Shown: piece after piece, positions 27,293 through 36,965 of the stretch
How the letters are laid out: each line of letters starts with the position of its first letter
How positions within the stretch are numbered: position 1 is the first letter of the stretch
Assembly (NCBI RefSeq): GCF_023630705.1
Contig: NZ_JALQEM010000036.1
Coordinates: 1-64,000 of the forward strand
Reading direction: 5' to 3'
Length of the DNA: 64,000 nucleotides
Source: Caballeronia sp. GAFFF1
Lineage (GTDB): Bacteria > Pseudomonadota > Gammaproteobacteria > Burkholderiales > Burkholderiaceae
Translations under genes and position numbers: made by a program
Notes under the pieces: model-generated
Told to the model about the DNA's origin: nothing
Database searches by the model: none
The model's input: the letters and a program-made list of their open reading frames with translations, nothing else

Positions 27293-28489
27293 TCAGGCAT
27301 TGAGCCTTTCCGCACGCGGGCCGCGCGGCATCGTGCGGGTTGTGCGGTACGTTTCCTCATAGCGGCGCCAGGTCGTGTCGATGGAAAACTGACGCTCTAT
27401 CCGCTCGCGAGCCGCCTTTCCCAGCGCCGCGCGTGTCTCCTCACTCAGCGTCAGCATCGCGATGAGCGCCGTTGCAAGCGCGTCTGCGTCTTGCGGCGGA
27501 ACCACGAACCCCGTTTCGCCGATGAGCCATTTCGTATCGCCCACGTCGGTCGCCACGCAGGGCACGCCGCAGGCCATCGCTTCTCCGACCACCGTCGGCA
27601 AGCCTTCGCTGCGCGACGACAGGCAGAAGACGTCGAGCGCCGCAAGTGTCGTTTGCGGTTCCGGCAACGCGCCGAGCAGCCGGCACGCCTGCCCGACGCC
27701 GGCCTCGCGCAAGCAAGCGACGAGTTCGCCGTTGCTCTCGTCGAGGCCGCGCCCGGCCATCACGAAGCGGCAATGCGGGAGCGCCTGAAGCACGCGGCGC
27801 ATCGCGGCGATGAAATTCGGGTAGTCCTTCACCGGGTGATATCGCCCGACGATACCGATCACCGGCGCATCCGCGTCGAAGCCGAACGTGCGGCGCAAGG
27901 TCTCGCGCGCCTGCGGCATCGGTCTGAAGACATCCGGCTCGAAGCCGTTCGGAATCACCATCATCTTGGTCGCGCAATAGCCGCCGTGCGCGTGCGAACG
28001 CCTGGCCGCCTCGCCGCAGCAGATGATCGAATCCGGCACGCGCGCCGACAGCAGCGCGCACGCTCGCGTGACCCAGCGCGTCGTGCGGTTGCTGCCGGTC
28101 GAGCGCAAGTCGGTGTGGTGGATGCCCCATACAAGCGCGGGACGCGGCGCGCGCAAACCGCGCATCCGTCGCCAGGCGCTCGCGGCATGCACGGCGAGCC
28201 CGCCCATCAGATCGCCGTGATAAAGCCACGTCTGCACGACATCCGGATCCAGTTCGCCGAGCCAGCGGATCAGCGTCGCGAACTTGCGCGGACCGGGCGC
28301 ACCGCGGCGCATGCCGAGGATGCGTACTTCGGCGCCCGCTTCGCGAATGCGCGCCGCCAGCGTGTCTTCGGACGAAAGCGAGATCACCGTATGCCGAACG
28401 CCGGTCCCGCGCGATGCGCGTATCAGCCGGTAAAGGAGCATCTCCGCGCCGTCGGCCGGCAGCGCCGTGATGATATGGACGATTTTCAC
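27293..28489 (-). CDS. Glycosyltransferase, GT4 family (GT-B fold)
   Basis: 398 residues. The N-terminal MKIVHIITALPADGAEMLLYRL, middle VIPNGFEPDVFRP and GIVGRYHPVKDYPNFIAA, and the C-terminal FCLSSRSEGLPTVVGEAMACGVPCVATDVGD (E-x7-E motif) are typical of retaining GT4 enzymes. It adds a sugar from a nucleotide donor to the lipid-linked repeat unit at the cytosolic face. It starts with GTG overlapping the previous gene's stop (GTGA) and is the last gene of the seven-gene minus-strand operon. Confidence 0.88.
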   Translation of the reverse strand: MKIVHIITALPADGAEMLLYRLIRASRGTGVRHTVISLSSEDTLAARIREAGAEVRILGMRRGAPGPRKFATLIRWLGELDPDVVQTWLYHGDLMGGLAVHAASAWRRMRGLRAPRPALVWGIHHTDLRSTGSNRTTRWVTRACALLSARVPDSIICCGEAARRSHAHGGYCATKMMVIPNGFEPDVFRPMPQARETLRRTFGFDADAPVIGIVGRYHPVKDYPNFIAAMRRVLQALPHCRFVMAGRGLDESNGELVACLREAGVGQACRLLGALPEPQTTLAALDVFCLSSRSEGLPTVVGEAMACGVPCVATDVGDTKWLIGETGFVVPPQDADALATALIAMLTLSEETRAALGKAARERIERQFSIDTTWRRYEETYRTTRTMPRGPRAERLNA

Positions 28490-29661
28490 GGCGCGATGTG
28501 AAGCGACGAAGGCGCGCGTTCCGGCGCGGGCGCGAGCGTGCGGTACACGCCGATGGTCTTGTCGAGCACGATGGCTTCGTCGAACTCGCGCAAGGCTTTG
28601 TCGCGAGCGGCAAGACCCAGCCGGCGCGCGAGCGCGCGATCGTCGTCGAGCAGGCGGATCGCGTTAGCGAGCGCCGTCGCATCGCGCACCGGCACCACGA
28701 GACCGTCCTCGCCGTTGCGACTGACGACTTCGCGGCAGCCGGGCGCGTCCGTCGTGATGAGCGGCAGCGCGCACGCCGCCGCCTCGATCAGCGATTTCGG
28801 CAAGCCTTCGCGATAGCTCGGCAGCACCATCACGTCGGTTTGCGCGAGCAGCGCGGGCATGTCGCTCACGTGACCGCGCCATTCCACGAGACCTTCGGCC
28901 ACCCAGCCTTCGATGGTCGACCGCTCGATGGACGCCGGATTGCCCGCGTCCGGCATGCCCGCGAGCACGAAGCGGAGGGTGCGATGCTCGCGCTTGAGTA
29001 CGCGCGCTGCTTCGACGAATTCGGCGATGCCTTTGTCCCACAACATGCGCGCGGCGAGTAGCACGCGCAGCGGTTCGGACGAGAGCGGTGCGTCGTCGGG
29101 CGGCGCCTTGAAGCGCGAGCAGTTCACCCCCGAGCCTTTGATGAGATGAATCGCTTTTTCGTCGACGAGGCGCGCGGTCTTGAACATCGTCACATCGTCG
29201 GGGTTTTGAAGAATGAGCGCGCAGTCGTCGCCATCGAGCGCGACGCGCAGCACGCGTCGAACGAGCGGGCGCAGCAGCCGCGCTTTGAGATCGCGGCTCG
29301 TGAACACATAGCCGAGGCCCGCCACCGAATTCACCCGTGCGGGCACGCCGGCCAGCTTCGCGCCGAGTGATCCGTACACCGCGCTCTTGATCGTGAAACC
29401 GTGCACCAGCGCCGCGTCCTCTTCGCGAAAGAGGCGGGCGAGCCATAACACCAACGCCAGTTCGCGGAACGGATTCAGACTGCGGCGGATCATCGGCACG
29501 GCGCGCCAGCGAAAGCCGAGTTCGCACAGCTTCGGCCCGTATTCGCCGGGCGGCGATATCAGCACGACTTCGTGACCCATATCGCGTAACCGGTAGGCCA
29601 GCGACAGGCGGAAGTTGTACAGATACCAGTCGGTATTCGCAAACAGGATGACTTTGTTCAT
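28486..29661 (-). CDS. Glycosyltransferase, GT4 family (CapM/PglA-like)
   Basis: 391 residues. The N-terminal FANTDWYLYNFRLSLAYRL with GHEVVLISPPGEY, VHGFTIKSAVYGSLGA, and the C-terminal VMVLPSYREGLPKSLIEAAACALPLITTDAPGCRE are characteristic of the CapM/PglA group, which often transfers HexNAc or its derivatives. It overlaps both neighbours by 4 bases, so the three glycosyltransferases are translationally coupled. The donor and acceptor cannot be read from sequence; UDP-GalNAc and its uronate are plausible because the operon makes them. Confidence 0.88.
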   Translation of the reverse strand: MNKVILFANTDWYLYNFRLSLAYRLRDMGHEVVLISPPGEYGPKLCELGFRWRAVPMIRRSLNPFRELALVLWLARLFREEDAALVHGFTIKSAVYGSLGAKLAGVPARVNSVAGLGYVFTSRDLKARLLRPLVRRVLRVALDGDDCALILQNPDDVTMFKTARLVDEKAIHLIKGSGVNCSRFKAPPDDAPLSSEPLRVLLAARMLWDKGIAEFVEAARVLKREHRTLRFVLAGMPDAGNPASIERSTIEGWVAEGLVEWRGHVSDMPALLAQTDVMVLPSYREGLPKSLIEAAACALPLITTDAPGCREVVSRNGEDGLVVPVRDATALANAIRLLDDDRALARRLGLAARDKALREFDEAIVLDKTIGVYRTLAPAPERAPSSLHIAP

Positions 29662-30848
29662 GGCCTCGTCCCATGCAGCGTAGTTGTGCCCCGACGATTG
29701 CGGACGTTCGCGCTCTGCGGCGCGTGGATGCCGGCTGCCCGCACACCGACGCGCTCGAATAGCGCGTCCCAGAGCCTGAGAACTGCGTCGACCGAGTAAC
29801 GCTCGCGCATCGACTGTGCGCCTTTGCGTCCAAGTTCAGCGCGCAGTCTTGCGTTGCCGAGCAGACGGGCCAGCGCGTCGGCGAGCGCGTCGCGGTCGTT
29901 CGGCGGCACGAGCAGCGCGTCTTCGCCGTTGCGCGTGATGTCGCGCGGGCCGCTGCGGCAATCGACCGCCACGGCGGGCACGCCGAGCGCCATGCTTTCG
30001 GCGAGCGCGAGCCCGAATCCTTCGAAGCGCGACGACATGGCGAACGCCTGCGCGCGCCGCATCTCCGCCCACGGATCGCTCGTGACGCCGGGCATGGAAA
30101 TGCGTTCGCCGAGACCGAAGCCGTCGATCTTCGCCTGTAGCGATGCGCGCTCGGCGCCTTCGCCCCATATGGTCAGGTCCCACAGCGGGAAGCGCGGAGC
30201 AATCGCCGCGAACGCGTCGATGAGCAGTCCGTAATTCTTCTGCGGATGGAGACGCCCGAACGAAGCGAGGCGCATGCGTCCGTTCTCGGCCGCAAGCGCG
30301 CGCGGCCCGCACTCGCGGAAGAGTTCGGGCGGCAGCGGGTTCGGCATGACCGCCATGTGGCGCACGCCGGGAACCATCGCCCGAAAAGGCTCCACGACAT
30401 TGTCGGTCAGGACCGTTACCGCGTCCGCGTGCGGATAGGCAAGACGAGTGGCGAGCCGCCAGAACCGCGAGCGGCCGTCGACGGACGGATCGTTGTGCTC
30501 GCACACGACGAGCGGCACGCGTTGCCTAAGCGACGCGAGAATGCCCGCGACGTTGACGTTATACAGAAAGCACACGACGACATCCGGCCGGCTCTCGGCG
30601 ATGATCGCGCGCAGCGCGCGCTGGCGCTCCAGATAACCGAGCGCGCCGCCGCGCGGCTGCTTCACGCGGTCGGCCAGCCGCACGAAGCGCACTTTGTCCG
30701 ACAGCGCATAGAAGCAGGGCGTGCTACGACGATACGTCGCGACCAGCGTGACGTTGTCGCCGCGCTCGCTCCACGCATTGACGAGCGTGGCCGCGACGCG
30801 TTCGGCGCCGCCGCTTCCCATCGAACTCACGAGCAGCGTGATGTTCAT
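29658..30848 (-). CDS. Glycosyltransferase, GT4 family
   Basis: 396 residues starting MNITLLVSSMGSGGAERVAATL, with the middle VMPNPLPPELFR and FGRLHPQKNYGLLIDAF, and the C-terminal FAMSSRFEGFGLALAESMALGVPAVAVDC-type donor site. A standard GT-B retaining enzyme. Its ATG overlaps the flippase stop (ATGA) and its stop overlaps the next glycosyltransferase. Residues after about 370 are a basic, low-conservation tail. Confidence 0.88.
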   Translation of the reverse strand: MNITLLVSSMGSGGAERVAATLVNAWSERGDNVTLVATYRRSTPCFYALSDKVRFVRLADRVKQPRGGALGYLERQRALRAIIAESRPDVVVCFLYNVNVAGILASLRQRVPLVVCEHNDPSVDGRSRFWRLATRLAYPHADAVTVLTDNVVEPFRAMVPGVRHMAVMPNPLPPELFRECGPRALAAENGRMRLASFGRLHPQKNYGLLIDAFAAIAPRFPLWDLTIWGEGAERASLQAKIDGFGLGERISMPGVTSDPWAEMRRAQAFAMSSRFEGFGLALAESMALGVPAVAVDCRSGPRDITRNGEDALLVPPNDRDALADALARLLGNARLRAELGRKGAQSMRERYSVDAVLRLWDALFERVGVRAAGIHAPQSANVRNRRGTTTLHGTRP

Positions 30849-32215
30849 GTAACCAGATCTCCCGTGGGACGCGCGGGCGGCACGCGCCTCGCGACGATCA
30901 TCGAAAGGCCGAAGACCGAAGCGTGCATCATGCCGGTTGCGAGCAGCACGCCCGGCATGCCGATCCAGCGCGTGAGCACGACGTTGGCCAGCACCTTCAC
31001 GACGAAGGCGAGCGCCGTGACGACCGCCATGTCCTTGTAGCGCCCCTCGACGGCCAGGAGGTTCATCATCACCAGCGCCGCGAAATAGAAGGGCAACTGC
31101 ACGAGCGAATAACGCATCAGCTCGGCGACGAGCAGCGTATTGCTCGCGGTGAACGCGCCGCGCTGAAAGAGCACCTGCACCATCCACGGCGCGAGCGGAT
31201 AGGCAATCACGGCGCACACCGTCCCCGCGCCCAGCATCAGCACGGACCATTGGAACGCGGTCTGCCGCGCGCGCGTCACGTCGTCCTTGCCGAGAATGTC
31301 GGAGAGCACGGGCAGCGTGCCCTGCGCAATGGCGAGCGCGCCCATGCTGATCAGCAGGCCGAAGACGCGGTTCGCATAACCGAGCGTGGCGACGGCGCCA
31401 TCGCCCAGATGCGCGACGAAGTATTGATCCAGCGCAGGCGAGCAGCACACCACGAGCTGGCCCAGCATGAAGACGCGCACTGCGCGATAGATGGGTTGCC
31501 AGCGCTGCGAACGGAACGTGAGCGAGAGGCGCGCGTAACGGCCTTCCACCTTGCCGCCGAGCGGCCAGACCACCAGCACGAATAGGGCATAGCCGAGCAG
31601 CGTGCCCCACATGAGCGGCACCATTGCGCTCTTTTCCGTCATGAACAGCACGAGCAGCAGCGTCATCACGGCGGGCAAGCCGTCGAGCAGCGTGCCGATA
31701 TGGCGCTCTTTCGACTGCAAGCGCGTGCCGTACGCAGTCTCGATCATGATAAGTACCCCGATGGGCGCCATGACCAGCATCATCTGATGCGCCATCTCCC
31801 TCGTCTTCGCGGAGAGGCCGCCCGCCATGAATTGAAGCGCATACGGCCACACGAGATAAAGGATCGCAGTGAAGAGAATGCCGACGACGATTCCCCATGC
31901 CACCAGTTCACCGAGAAACTGCGCCTCATCTTCGGCCGACTGGCGGCGCAGATCCACGAACGCCGGAACGAGCACGATTGCGAACACCGCCGAGCATGCG
32001 GCCGGCAGCCACGAAACGAGCGTCAGCGTGATCTGATACGCATCCACGACGTGACTGATGCCATAGCGGTACGCGATGACCATTTCCTTGGCCGCGCCCG
32101 CGCATCGCCCGAGCAGGACGAAGACGGCGACGCGTGCCATCCCGCGCGCGGCGCGCAGGTGATCCGGGTGAAGCTGTAAAAGCCGTTCTCTCAGTGCCGC
32201 AAATTGTGAGATCAA
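30845..32215 (-). CDS. MurJ/MVF-type lipid-linked oligosaccharide flippase
   Basis: About 456 residues and 12-14 TM helices of the MOP superfamily. Family marks are YRYGISHVVDAYQITLTL, VFAIVLVPAFVDLRRQ, the central DQYFVAHLGDGAVATLGYANRVFGLLIS, and VLFQRGAFTASNTLLV. In a polysaccharide locus it probably flips undecaprenyl-linked repeat units, taking the role usually played by Wzx. The start is uncertain: TTG at 32215 sits 8 bases after TGAGG, and an ATG at 32140 right at TM1 is the alternative. The upstream gene ends 11 bases away. Confidence 0.8.
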   Translation of the reverse strand: MISQFAALRERLLQLHPDHLRAARGMARVAVFVLLGRCAGAAKEMVIAYRYGISHVVDAYQITLTLVSWLPAACSAVFAIVLVPAFVDLRRQSAEDEAQFLGELVAWGIVVGILFTAILYLVWPYALQFMAGGLSAKTREMAHQMMLVMAPIGVLIMIETAYGTRLQSKERHIGTLLDGLPAVMTLLLVLFMTEKSAMVPLMWGTLLGYALFVLVVWPLGGKVEGRYARLSLTFRSQRWQPIYRAVRVFMLGQLVVCCSPALDQYFVAHLGDGAVATLGYANRVFGLLISMGALAIAQGTLPVLSDILGKDDVTRARQTAFQWSVLMLGAGTVCAVIAYPLAPWMVQVLFQRGAFTASNTLLVAELMRYSLVQLPFYFAALVMMNLLAVEGRYKDMAVVTALAFVVKVLANVVLTRWIGMPGVLLATGMMHASVFGLSMIVARRVPPARPTGDLVT

Positions 32216-32225
32216 CGCAAGGGCC

Positions 32226-33329
32226 TCATGGTCCGCCGCCTGCGGCCGAAAGCGCCTGTGCGCTGATTGGCTCGCGGTCAGCTTGTTCTGAAAGGAAGCG
32301 GACATACCACGGCATGGCTCTCTCGATGCCATCCGCGAAAGCGACCTTGCGTCCGTAACCGAGCAGACGCTCGGCCTTGGAGACGTCGGCTTGCGAATGA
32401 CGCACGTCGCCTGCGCGAAACGGGCCGTACTCCGGGTCCCGGCGGCTCGTAATGCCATGTCGGGCGAGCGCCCGCTTGAGTTCTTCGTATAACTGCTTGA
32501 GCGTCGTGCGGTCCCCGACCGCGACGTTGTACACCTGCCCCTTCGCCTCGCGCTCTGCCATCGCGGCAAGGATATTCACTTGCACGACGTTATCGACATA
32601 ACAGAAGTCGCGGCTCGTCTCACCGTCGCCATTGATAGTGATGACTTCGTCTTCGATCAGCGCGGCGGTCCACTTCGGAATCACGGCCGCATACGCGCCG
32701 TCCGGGTCCTGACGCTTGCCGAAGACGTTGAAATAGCGCAGCCCCGTCGCGTGGAAGTCGTAGGTCCGCGCGAACACCGACGCATACAGTTCGTTCGCAT
32801 ACTTGGTCACGGCATACGGCGAGAGCGGCTGGCCGATGCGATCCTCGATCTTCGGCAAGCCCGGATGGTCGCCGTAGGTCGAACTCGACGCGGCGTACGT
32901 GAAGCTCTCGACGCCCGCTTCGCGCGCCGCGCACAGCATGTTGAGAAAGCCGCTCAGGTTGACATCGTGCGTCGCGATGGGATCGCGCACCGAACGCGGC
33001 ACGGAACCGAGCGCCGCTTCGTGCAGCACATGATCCACGCCTTCGAGCGCCGCCTTGCAATCGCCGGGATGGCGGATATCGCCTTCGATGAAGCGAAAGC
33101 GCTGCCACTGCCGCTCGTCGACGAGGCTGCGCACTTCGTCCAGATTGCGCCGGTGCCCGGTCGCGAAGTTGTCGAGGCCGACCACGCGTTGATCGAGCGC
33201 CAGCAAGGCTTCGAGCAGGTTCGAGCCGATGAAACCGGCCACTCCGGTGACAAGCCACGTCTGCGGCTTCTTGCGCAACGCTTCGCATACGGATTCGTAT
33301 CGGTCGAGGTCAAGGTCGGAGTCGGGCAT
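32226..33329 (-). CDS. UDP-N-acetylglucosamine C4-epimerase (WbpP/TviC-like SDR)
   Basis: 367-residue extended SDR. The signatures are VTGVAGFIGSNLLEALL (NAD-binding GxxGxxG), ASSSTYGDHPGLPK, the YxxxK catalytic pair in YAVTKYANELY, and RYFNVFGKRQDPDGAYAAVIPKW. The N-terminal extension RYESVCEALRKKPQTWLVTG matches the WbpP/TviC subgroup that acts on UDP-GlcNAc/UDP-GalNAc and their uronates. It works with the dehydrogenase directly upstream. AGAGAA precedes the ATG at 33329. Confidence 0.9.
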   Translation of the reverse strand: MPDSDLDLDRYESVCEALRKKPQTWLVTGVAGFIGSNLLEALLALDQRVVGLDNFATGHRRNLDEVRSLVDERQWQRFRFIEGDIRHPGDCKAALEGVDHVLHEAALGSVPRSVRDPIATHDVNLSGFLNMLCAAREAGVESFTYAASSSTYGDHPGLPKIEDRIGQPLSPYAVTKYANELYASVFARTYDFHATGLRYFNVFGKRQDPDGAYAAVIPKWTAALIEDEVITINGDGETSRDFCYVDNVVQVNILAAMAEREAKGQVYNVAVGDRTTLKQLYEELKRALARHGITSRRDPEYGPFRAGDVRHSQADVSKAERLLGYGRKVAFADGIERAMPWYVRFLSEQADREPISAQALSAAGGGP

Positions 33330-33349
33330 GGTCGTTCTCTGTGAAGGCG

Positions 33350-34627
33350 TCACAGACGCAGGTCGCTGGCGTCGGCCGGAAGCACGTATTTCAGGTCGTA
33401 CACCACATGCTGGTCCTTGCCGAGCGCATGCAGCGCGTCAGCGCCCATCTCCGCGAACTGACGATGCGATACCGCCACGATGATCGCGTCGTACGCGCCT
33501 TTCGAAGGTTCCTCGATGGGCTGAATGCCGTACTCGTGATACGCGTCTTCGCGCGAGATCCACGGATCGTAGACATCGACGTTCGTGCCGTATTGCTGCA
33601 GCTCCGTGACGATATCCACCACGCGCGAGTTGCGCATGTCCGGGCAGTTCTCCTTGAACGCGAGGCCCATCACCAGCACGCGCGCGCCGGGAATGTAGAT
33701 ACGCGCCCGGGTCATCGCCTTCACGAGTTGCGAGACCGCGTAGGTGCCCATGCTGTCGTTCAGGCGCCGCCCCGCGAGAATGATCTCGGGGTTGTAGCCG
33801 ATGGATTGCGCCATGTGCGTCAGATAATAGGGATCGACGCCGATGCAGTGGCCGCCGACGAGCCCCGGCCTGAAGTTGAGGAAGTTCCACTTGGTGCCGG
33901 CCGCAAGGAGCACGGCTTCGGTGTCGATGCCCATCTTGTTGAAGATGATCGACAGCTCGTTCACGAGCGCGATGTTCACATCGCGTTGCGTGTTCTCGAT
34001 GGCCTTCGCCGCTTCCGCCACGCGAATGCTGCCCGCCTTGTGCGTGCCCGCGGTGATGATCTGCCGATACAACTCGTCCACCGCGTCCGCGACTTCGGGC
34101 GTCGAGCCGGAGGTCACCTTCTTGATGTCGGGCAGGCGATGCAGCTTGTCGCCCGGATTGATGCGCTCAGGACTGTAGCCGGCGAAGAAGTCCACGTTGA
34201 AGCGCAGGCCCGACACGCGTTCGAGCACGGGCACGCATTCTTCTTCCGTGACGCCCGGATACACGGTCGATTCGTAGATCACGACATCGCCGGGTTTCAG
34301 CGCCGAGCCGATGGTTTCGCTCGCGCGCAGCAGCATGCCGAGATCGGGGCGCTTGTGCCGGTCGATCGGCGTCGGCACCGTGGCGATGAAAACGGTGCAG
34401 TCCTTGAGCGCTGCGGGATCGTCGGCGAAGACGAGCGATTTTGCGGCGCGCAGTTCGTCGTCGGGGACTTCGAGGGTCGCGTCGTGGCCTTCGCGCAGCG
34501 AGTCGATGCGATGGCGGTTCACGTCGAAGCCCACGACTTCATGATGCTTGCTGAACTCGACGGCGAGGGGCAGGCCGACATAGCCGAGCCCGATCACGGC
34601 GATCTTCTGGTCAGTAAGCGAACGCAT
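33350..34627 (-). CDS. UDP-HexNAc 6-dehydrogenase (WbpO/TviB-like)
   Basis: 425 residues of the UDP-sugar dehydrogenase family: IAVIGLGYVGLPLAVEFSK (NAD site), ATVPTPID, YESTVYPGVTEEECVP, and GGHCIGVDPYYL with the catalytic Cys at about residue 261. The YSPERINPGD stretch places it with the WbpO/TviB/WbpA group that oxidises UDP-N-acetylhexosamines to uronates. Together with the epimerase downstream it would provide UDP-GalNAcA or UDP-GlcNAcA, suggesting an acidic polysaccharide. It lies in the operon after the tyrosine kinase. Confidence 0.9.
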   Translation of the reverse strand: MRSLTDQKIAVIGLGYVGLPLAVEFSKHHEVVGFDVNRHRIDSLREGHDATLEVPDDELRAAKSLVFADDPAALKDCTVFIATVPTPIDRHKRPDLGMLLRASETIGSALKPGDVVIYESTVYPGVTEEECVPVLERVSGLRFNVDFFAGYSPERINPGDKLHRLPDIKKVTSGSTPEVADAVDELYRQIITAGTHKAGSIRVAEAAKAIENTQRDVNIALVNELSIIFNKMGIDTEAVLLAAGTKWNFLNFRPGLVGGHCIGVDPYYLTHMAQSIGYNPEIILAGRRLNDSMGTYAVSQLVKAMTRARIYIPGARVLVMGLAFKENCPDMRNSRVVDIVTELQQYGTNVDVYDPWISREDAYHEYGIQPIEEPSKGAYDAIIVAVSHRQFAEMGADALHALGKDQHVVYDLKYVLPADASDLRL

Positions 34628-34718
34628 GACGGTTTCTCCAGTCTCTAAGCAACGCGTGGGGTCGGATGGTGCCTGGCGGTTCGTCTGCTGCGGCCCCACG
34701 GCGCGGGACCGGGCGAGC

Positions 34719-36965
34719 TTATTCGGGTGCGGACTCGTAGTTGTGCGCCACATAGGCGCTGCTGCCGTAGCGGCCCGCGAGCGCCTTGTTCGCCGTATGC
34801 AGCGAGACGCCGTTGAGCAGCACGCCGGTCACGCGCGCGCCCGTCTGGTTCAGCCGCTTCATCGCCTCCTTGATTTCGCCGACGCGCGTGCGTCCATACA
34901 GCGAAACGAGGAAGATGGTGCCGGCCGCCGGAGCGATCGCGCCTGCGTCCGACACGGCGAGCACGGCCGCGGCGTCCACCAGCACGATGTCGTAGCTTCG
35001 CGACGCTTCTGCGATCACCTCGCGATACTTCGAGTTCAACAGCAGCTCGGCCGGGCTCGCCGGATACGGTCCGCCTTGCAGCACATCGAGATTGGGCAGC
35101 ACGTTGCGTTGCACCGAGCCTTCGAAGGTATGCGTGCCGAGCAGGATGTTCGCGAGCCCCGGGCCCGGCTGAATGCCGAACTGCCGATGCAGATAGCCTT
35201 TGCGCAAGTCGGCATCGATCAGCAGCACGCGCGTGCCGCCCGATGCGAGCACCGTGGCGAGATTCGCGGACAAGAACGACTTGCCGACGCCCGGCAGCGG
35301 CCCGGCGATCATGACGACGTTGTTGCGCGCGCCGACCAGCGAGAACTGGAGCGCCGAGCGCAGAATGCGCAGCGCTTCGACCGTCGGGTCCTTCGGGAAC
35401 TGAGCGGCGAGCACCGCCTGACGCGGCGACGTGCCGTTCACGACGCTGGAGAGCGCTGGCTGACGCGCGCTCTGCGGAATCGTCGCGAATACGCTCAGAC
35501 CGGTTTCGACTTCGATCTCCTGCGTATCCGTGACGCCGCGGAAGATGCGGTCGAGCAGCATCGCGAGGCCCACGGCGGCAAAGAGGCCGAGCGCGAGCGC
35601 GACGGCGAACGCGAGCCATTTGATCGGCTTGACCGGCAGTTCGGGCACGTCCGCCGTGTCGATCAATTGAACCGACGCGGCCTTGCCTGCCTTGATGAGC
35701 ATCATCTCTTCGATGTTGTTGCGCAACGCCGTGTAGAGGTCGGTGCTCACCCGGACGTTGCGCAGGAGGCGCAGCGCGCCTTGCTCTTCCATCGGCATGG
35801 AACGCGTGCGGTCGTTCAGCTTCGAGAGAAACTGCTCGGTCGCGGCGATCTGCTTGTCGATCGCGACGATTCGCGGGTGCGCGCTCGAAAACGTCGTGGA
35901 GAGCTCGTCGCGCGAATGGCGCAAGGTGAGGAGCTGCGCGCTGGTGTCGGCGGTCTGCTTGAGCAGCAGGCGGTTCGCTTCATCCGTATCGAGCAGCGAA
36001 TTCCTGTCGCGGTAAGTGTTGTACGCGTTCTCCGCGTCTTCCATCTGACGCTTGAGCACCGGCAACTGGCGTTGCAGGTAAGTCAGCGAATTCTCCGCGA
36101 TGACGGCCTTGCGGTCGCCATTGAGCCGCACGTACTGCCGGCCGATCTCGTTGATGGTCGCGGCCACCTGCACGGCGTCGGCGCTTTCGAGCGTCGCCTT
36201 CAGCACGCTCGATTTATTACCCTGCTCGCTGATCTTCATCTGACTCTGGATCGCGTCGATGGTCAGCTGACGCGAGTAGTGCACGACCTCGAAGCCGACG
36301 CCCGGATTGCCCCGCAGCGCCGTGACGAGCAGGCGCACCGGTCCTTTCGGCGTCTGCACGAGCAACACTTCGCCCACGGTGCCGATGACCGGCGTGCCGA
36401 GCGCGGGATTGCTCAACTCGTACTGTCCGTCCTTGCGCGCCGTCAGCGTGAACTTGCTGCCTTCGAGCTGGCGCGGCACGTCGAGGTCGGGCACGGTGAT
36501 GGATTCGTCGCCCCACGCGTAATCGCCGAAGCCGAAGAGGCCCGGCTCCGACAACTCGCCGTTGTGATGCGAGAAGCGGTTGCCGAAAATCGGCAAGCGC
36601 CGCGGCTCGGCGCTGATGTACAGCTTGAGCGCGTCGACCGCCCGCGAGACCACGAGCTTCGAGCCGAGCACCTGCATTTCGCCTTCCGCCGAGGAGCGAT
36701 CGTCGAGCGTCGGCAGCATGTTGCTCAGCGGATCGCCGGGGCGCGAATTCGATACGTCCTTGTTGTCTTCGACCTTGATCAGAATCGCGGATCGATAGAT
36801 GGGCGGGCTCAGATACGCGTAAGCCGCGCCGAGCAACAACGCGAAAAGCACGACCACCGTGATCAGCACGCGGTGATTGATCACCGTGTCGATTAAAGAG
36901 GCAAAAGGAATCTCGTCGTCGGTTTCGGTAGCGGCTTCGTCGGACGTTTTAGTTCTGGCAATCAT
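34719..36965 (-). CDS. Polysaccharide co-polymerase / tyrosine autokinase (Wzc/EpsB-like)
   Basis: 748 residues. TM1 lies at about 33-53, followed by the Wzz periplasmic domain with coiled coil (about 260-420) and a proline-flanked TM2 near 455-480 (PELPVKPIKWLAF). The cytosolic BY-kinase domain has Walker A GPLPGVGKS (about residue 554), Walker A' VLLIDADLRKG and Walker B IVLVDAAAV. The C-terminus carries only three tyrosines, a short cluster for this family. It controls chain length and export. It is the first gene of the operon; no Wza or Wzb gene accompanies it. Confidence 0.9.
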   Translation of the reverse strand: MIARTKTSDEAATETDDEIPFASLIDTVINHRVLITVVVLFALLLGAAYAYLSPPIYRSAILIKVEDNKDVSNSRPGDPLSNMLPTLDDRSSAEGEMQVLGSKLVVSRAVDALKLYISAEPRRLPIFGNRFSHHNGELSEPGLFGFGDYAWGDESITVPDLDVPRQLEGSKFTLTARKDGQYELSNPALGTPVIGTVGEVLLVQTPKGPVRLLVTALRGNPGVGFEVVHYSRQLTIDAIQSQMKISEQGNKSSVLKATLESADAVQVAATINEIGRQYVRLNGDRKAVIAENSLTYLQRQLPVLKRQMEDAENAYNTYRDRNSLLDTDEANRLLLKQTADTSAQLLTLRHSRDELSTTFSSAHPRIVAIDKQIAATEQFLSKLNDRTRSMPMEEQGALRLLRNVRVSTDLYTALRNNIEEMMLIKAGKAASVQLIDTADVPELPVKPIKWLAFAVALALGLFAAVGLAMLLDRIFRGVTDTQEIEVETGLSVFATIPQSARQPALSSVVNGTSPRQAVLAAQFPKDPTVEALRILRSALQFSLVGARNNVVMIAGPLPGVGKSFLSANLATVLASGGTRVLLIDADLRKGYLHRQFGIQPGPGLANILLGTHTFEGSVQRNVLPNLDVLQGGPYPASPAELLLNSKYREVIAEASRSYDIVLVDAAAVLAVSDAGAIAPAAGTIFLVSLYGRTRVGEIKEAMKRLNQTGARVTGVLLNGVSLHTANKALAGRYGSSAYVAHNYESAPE

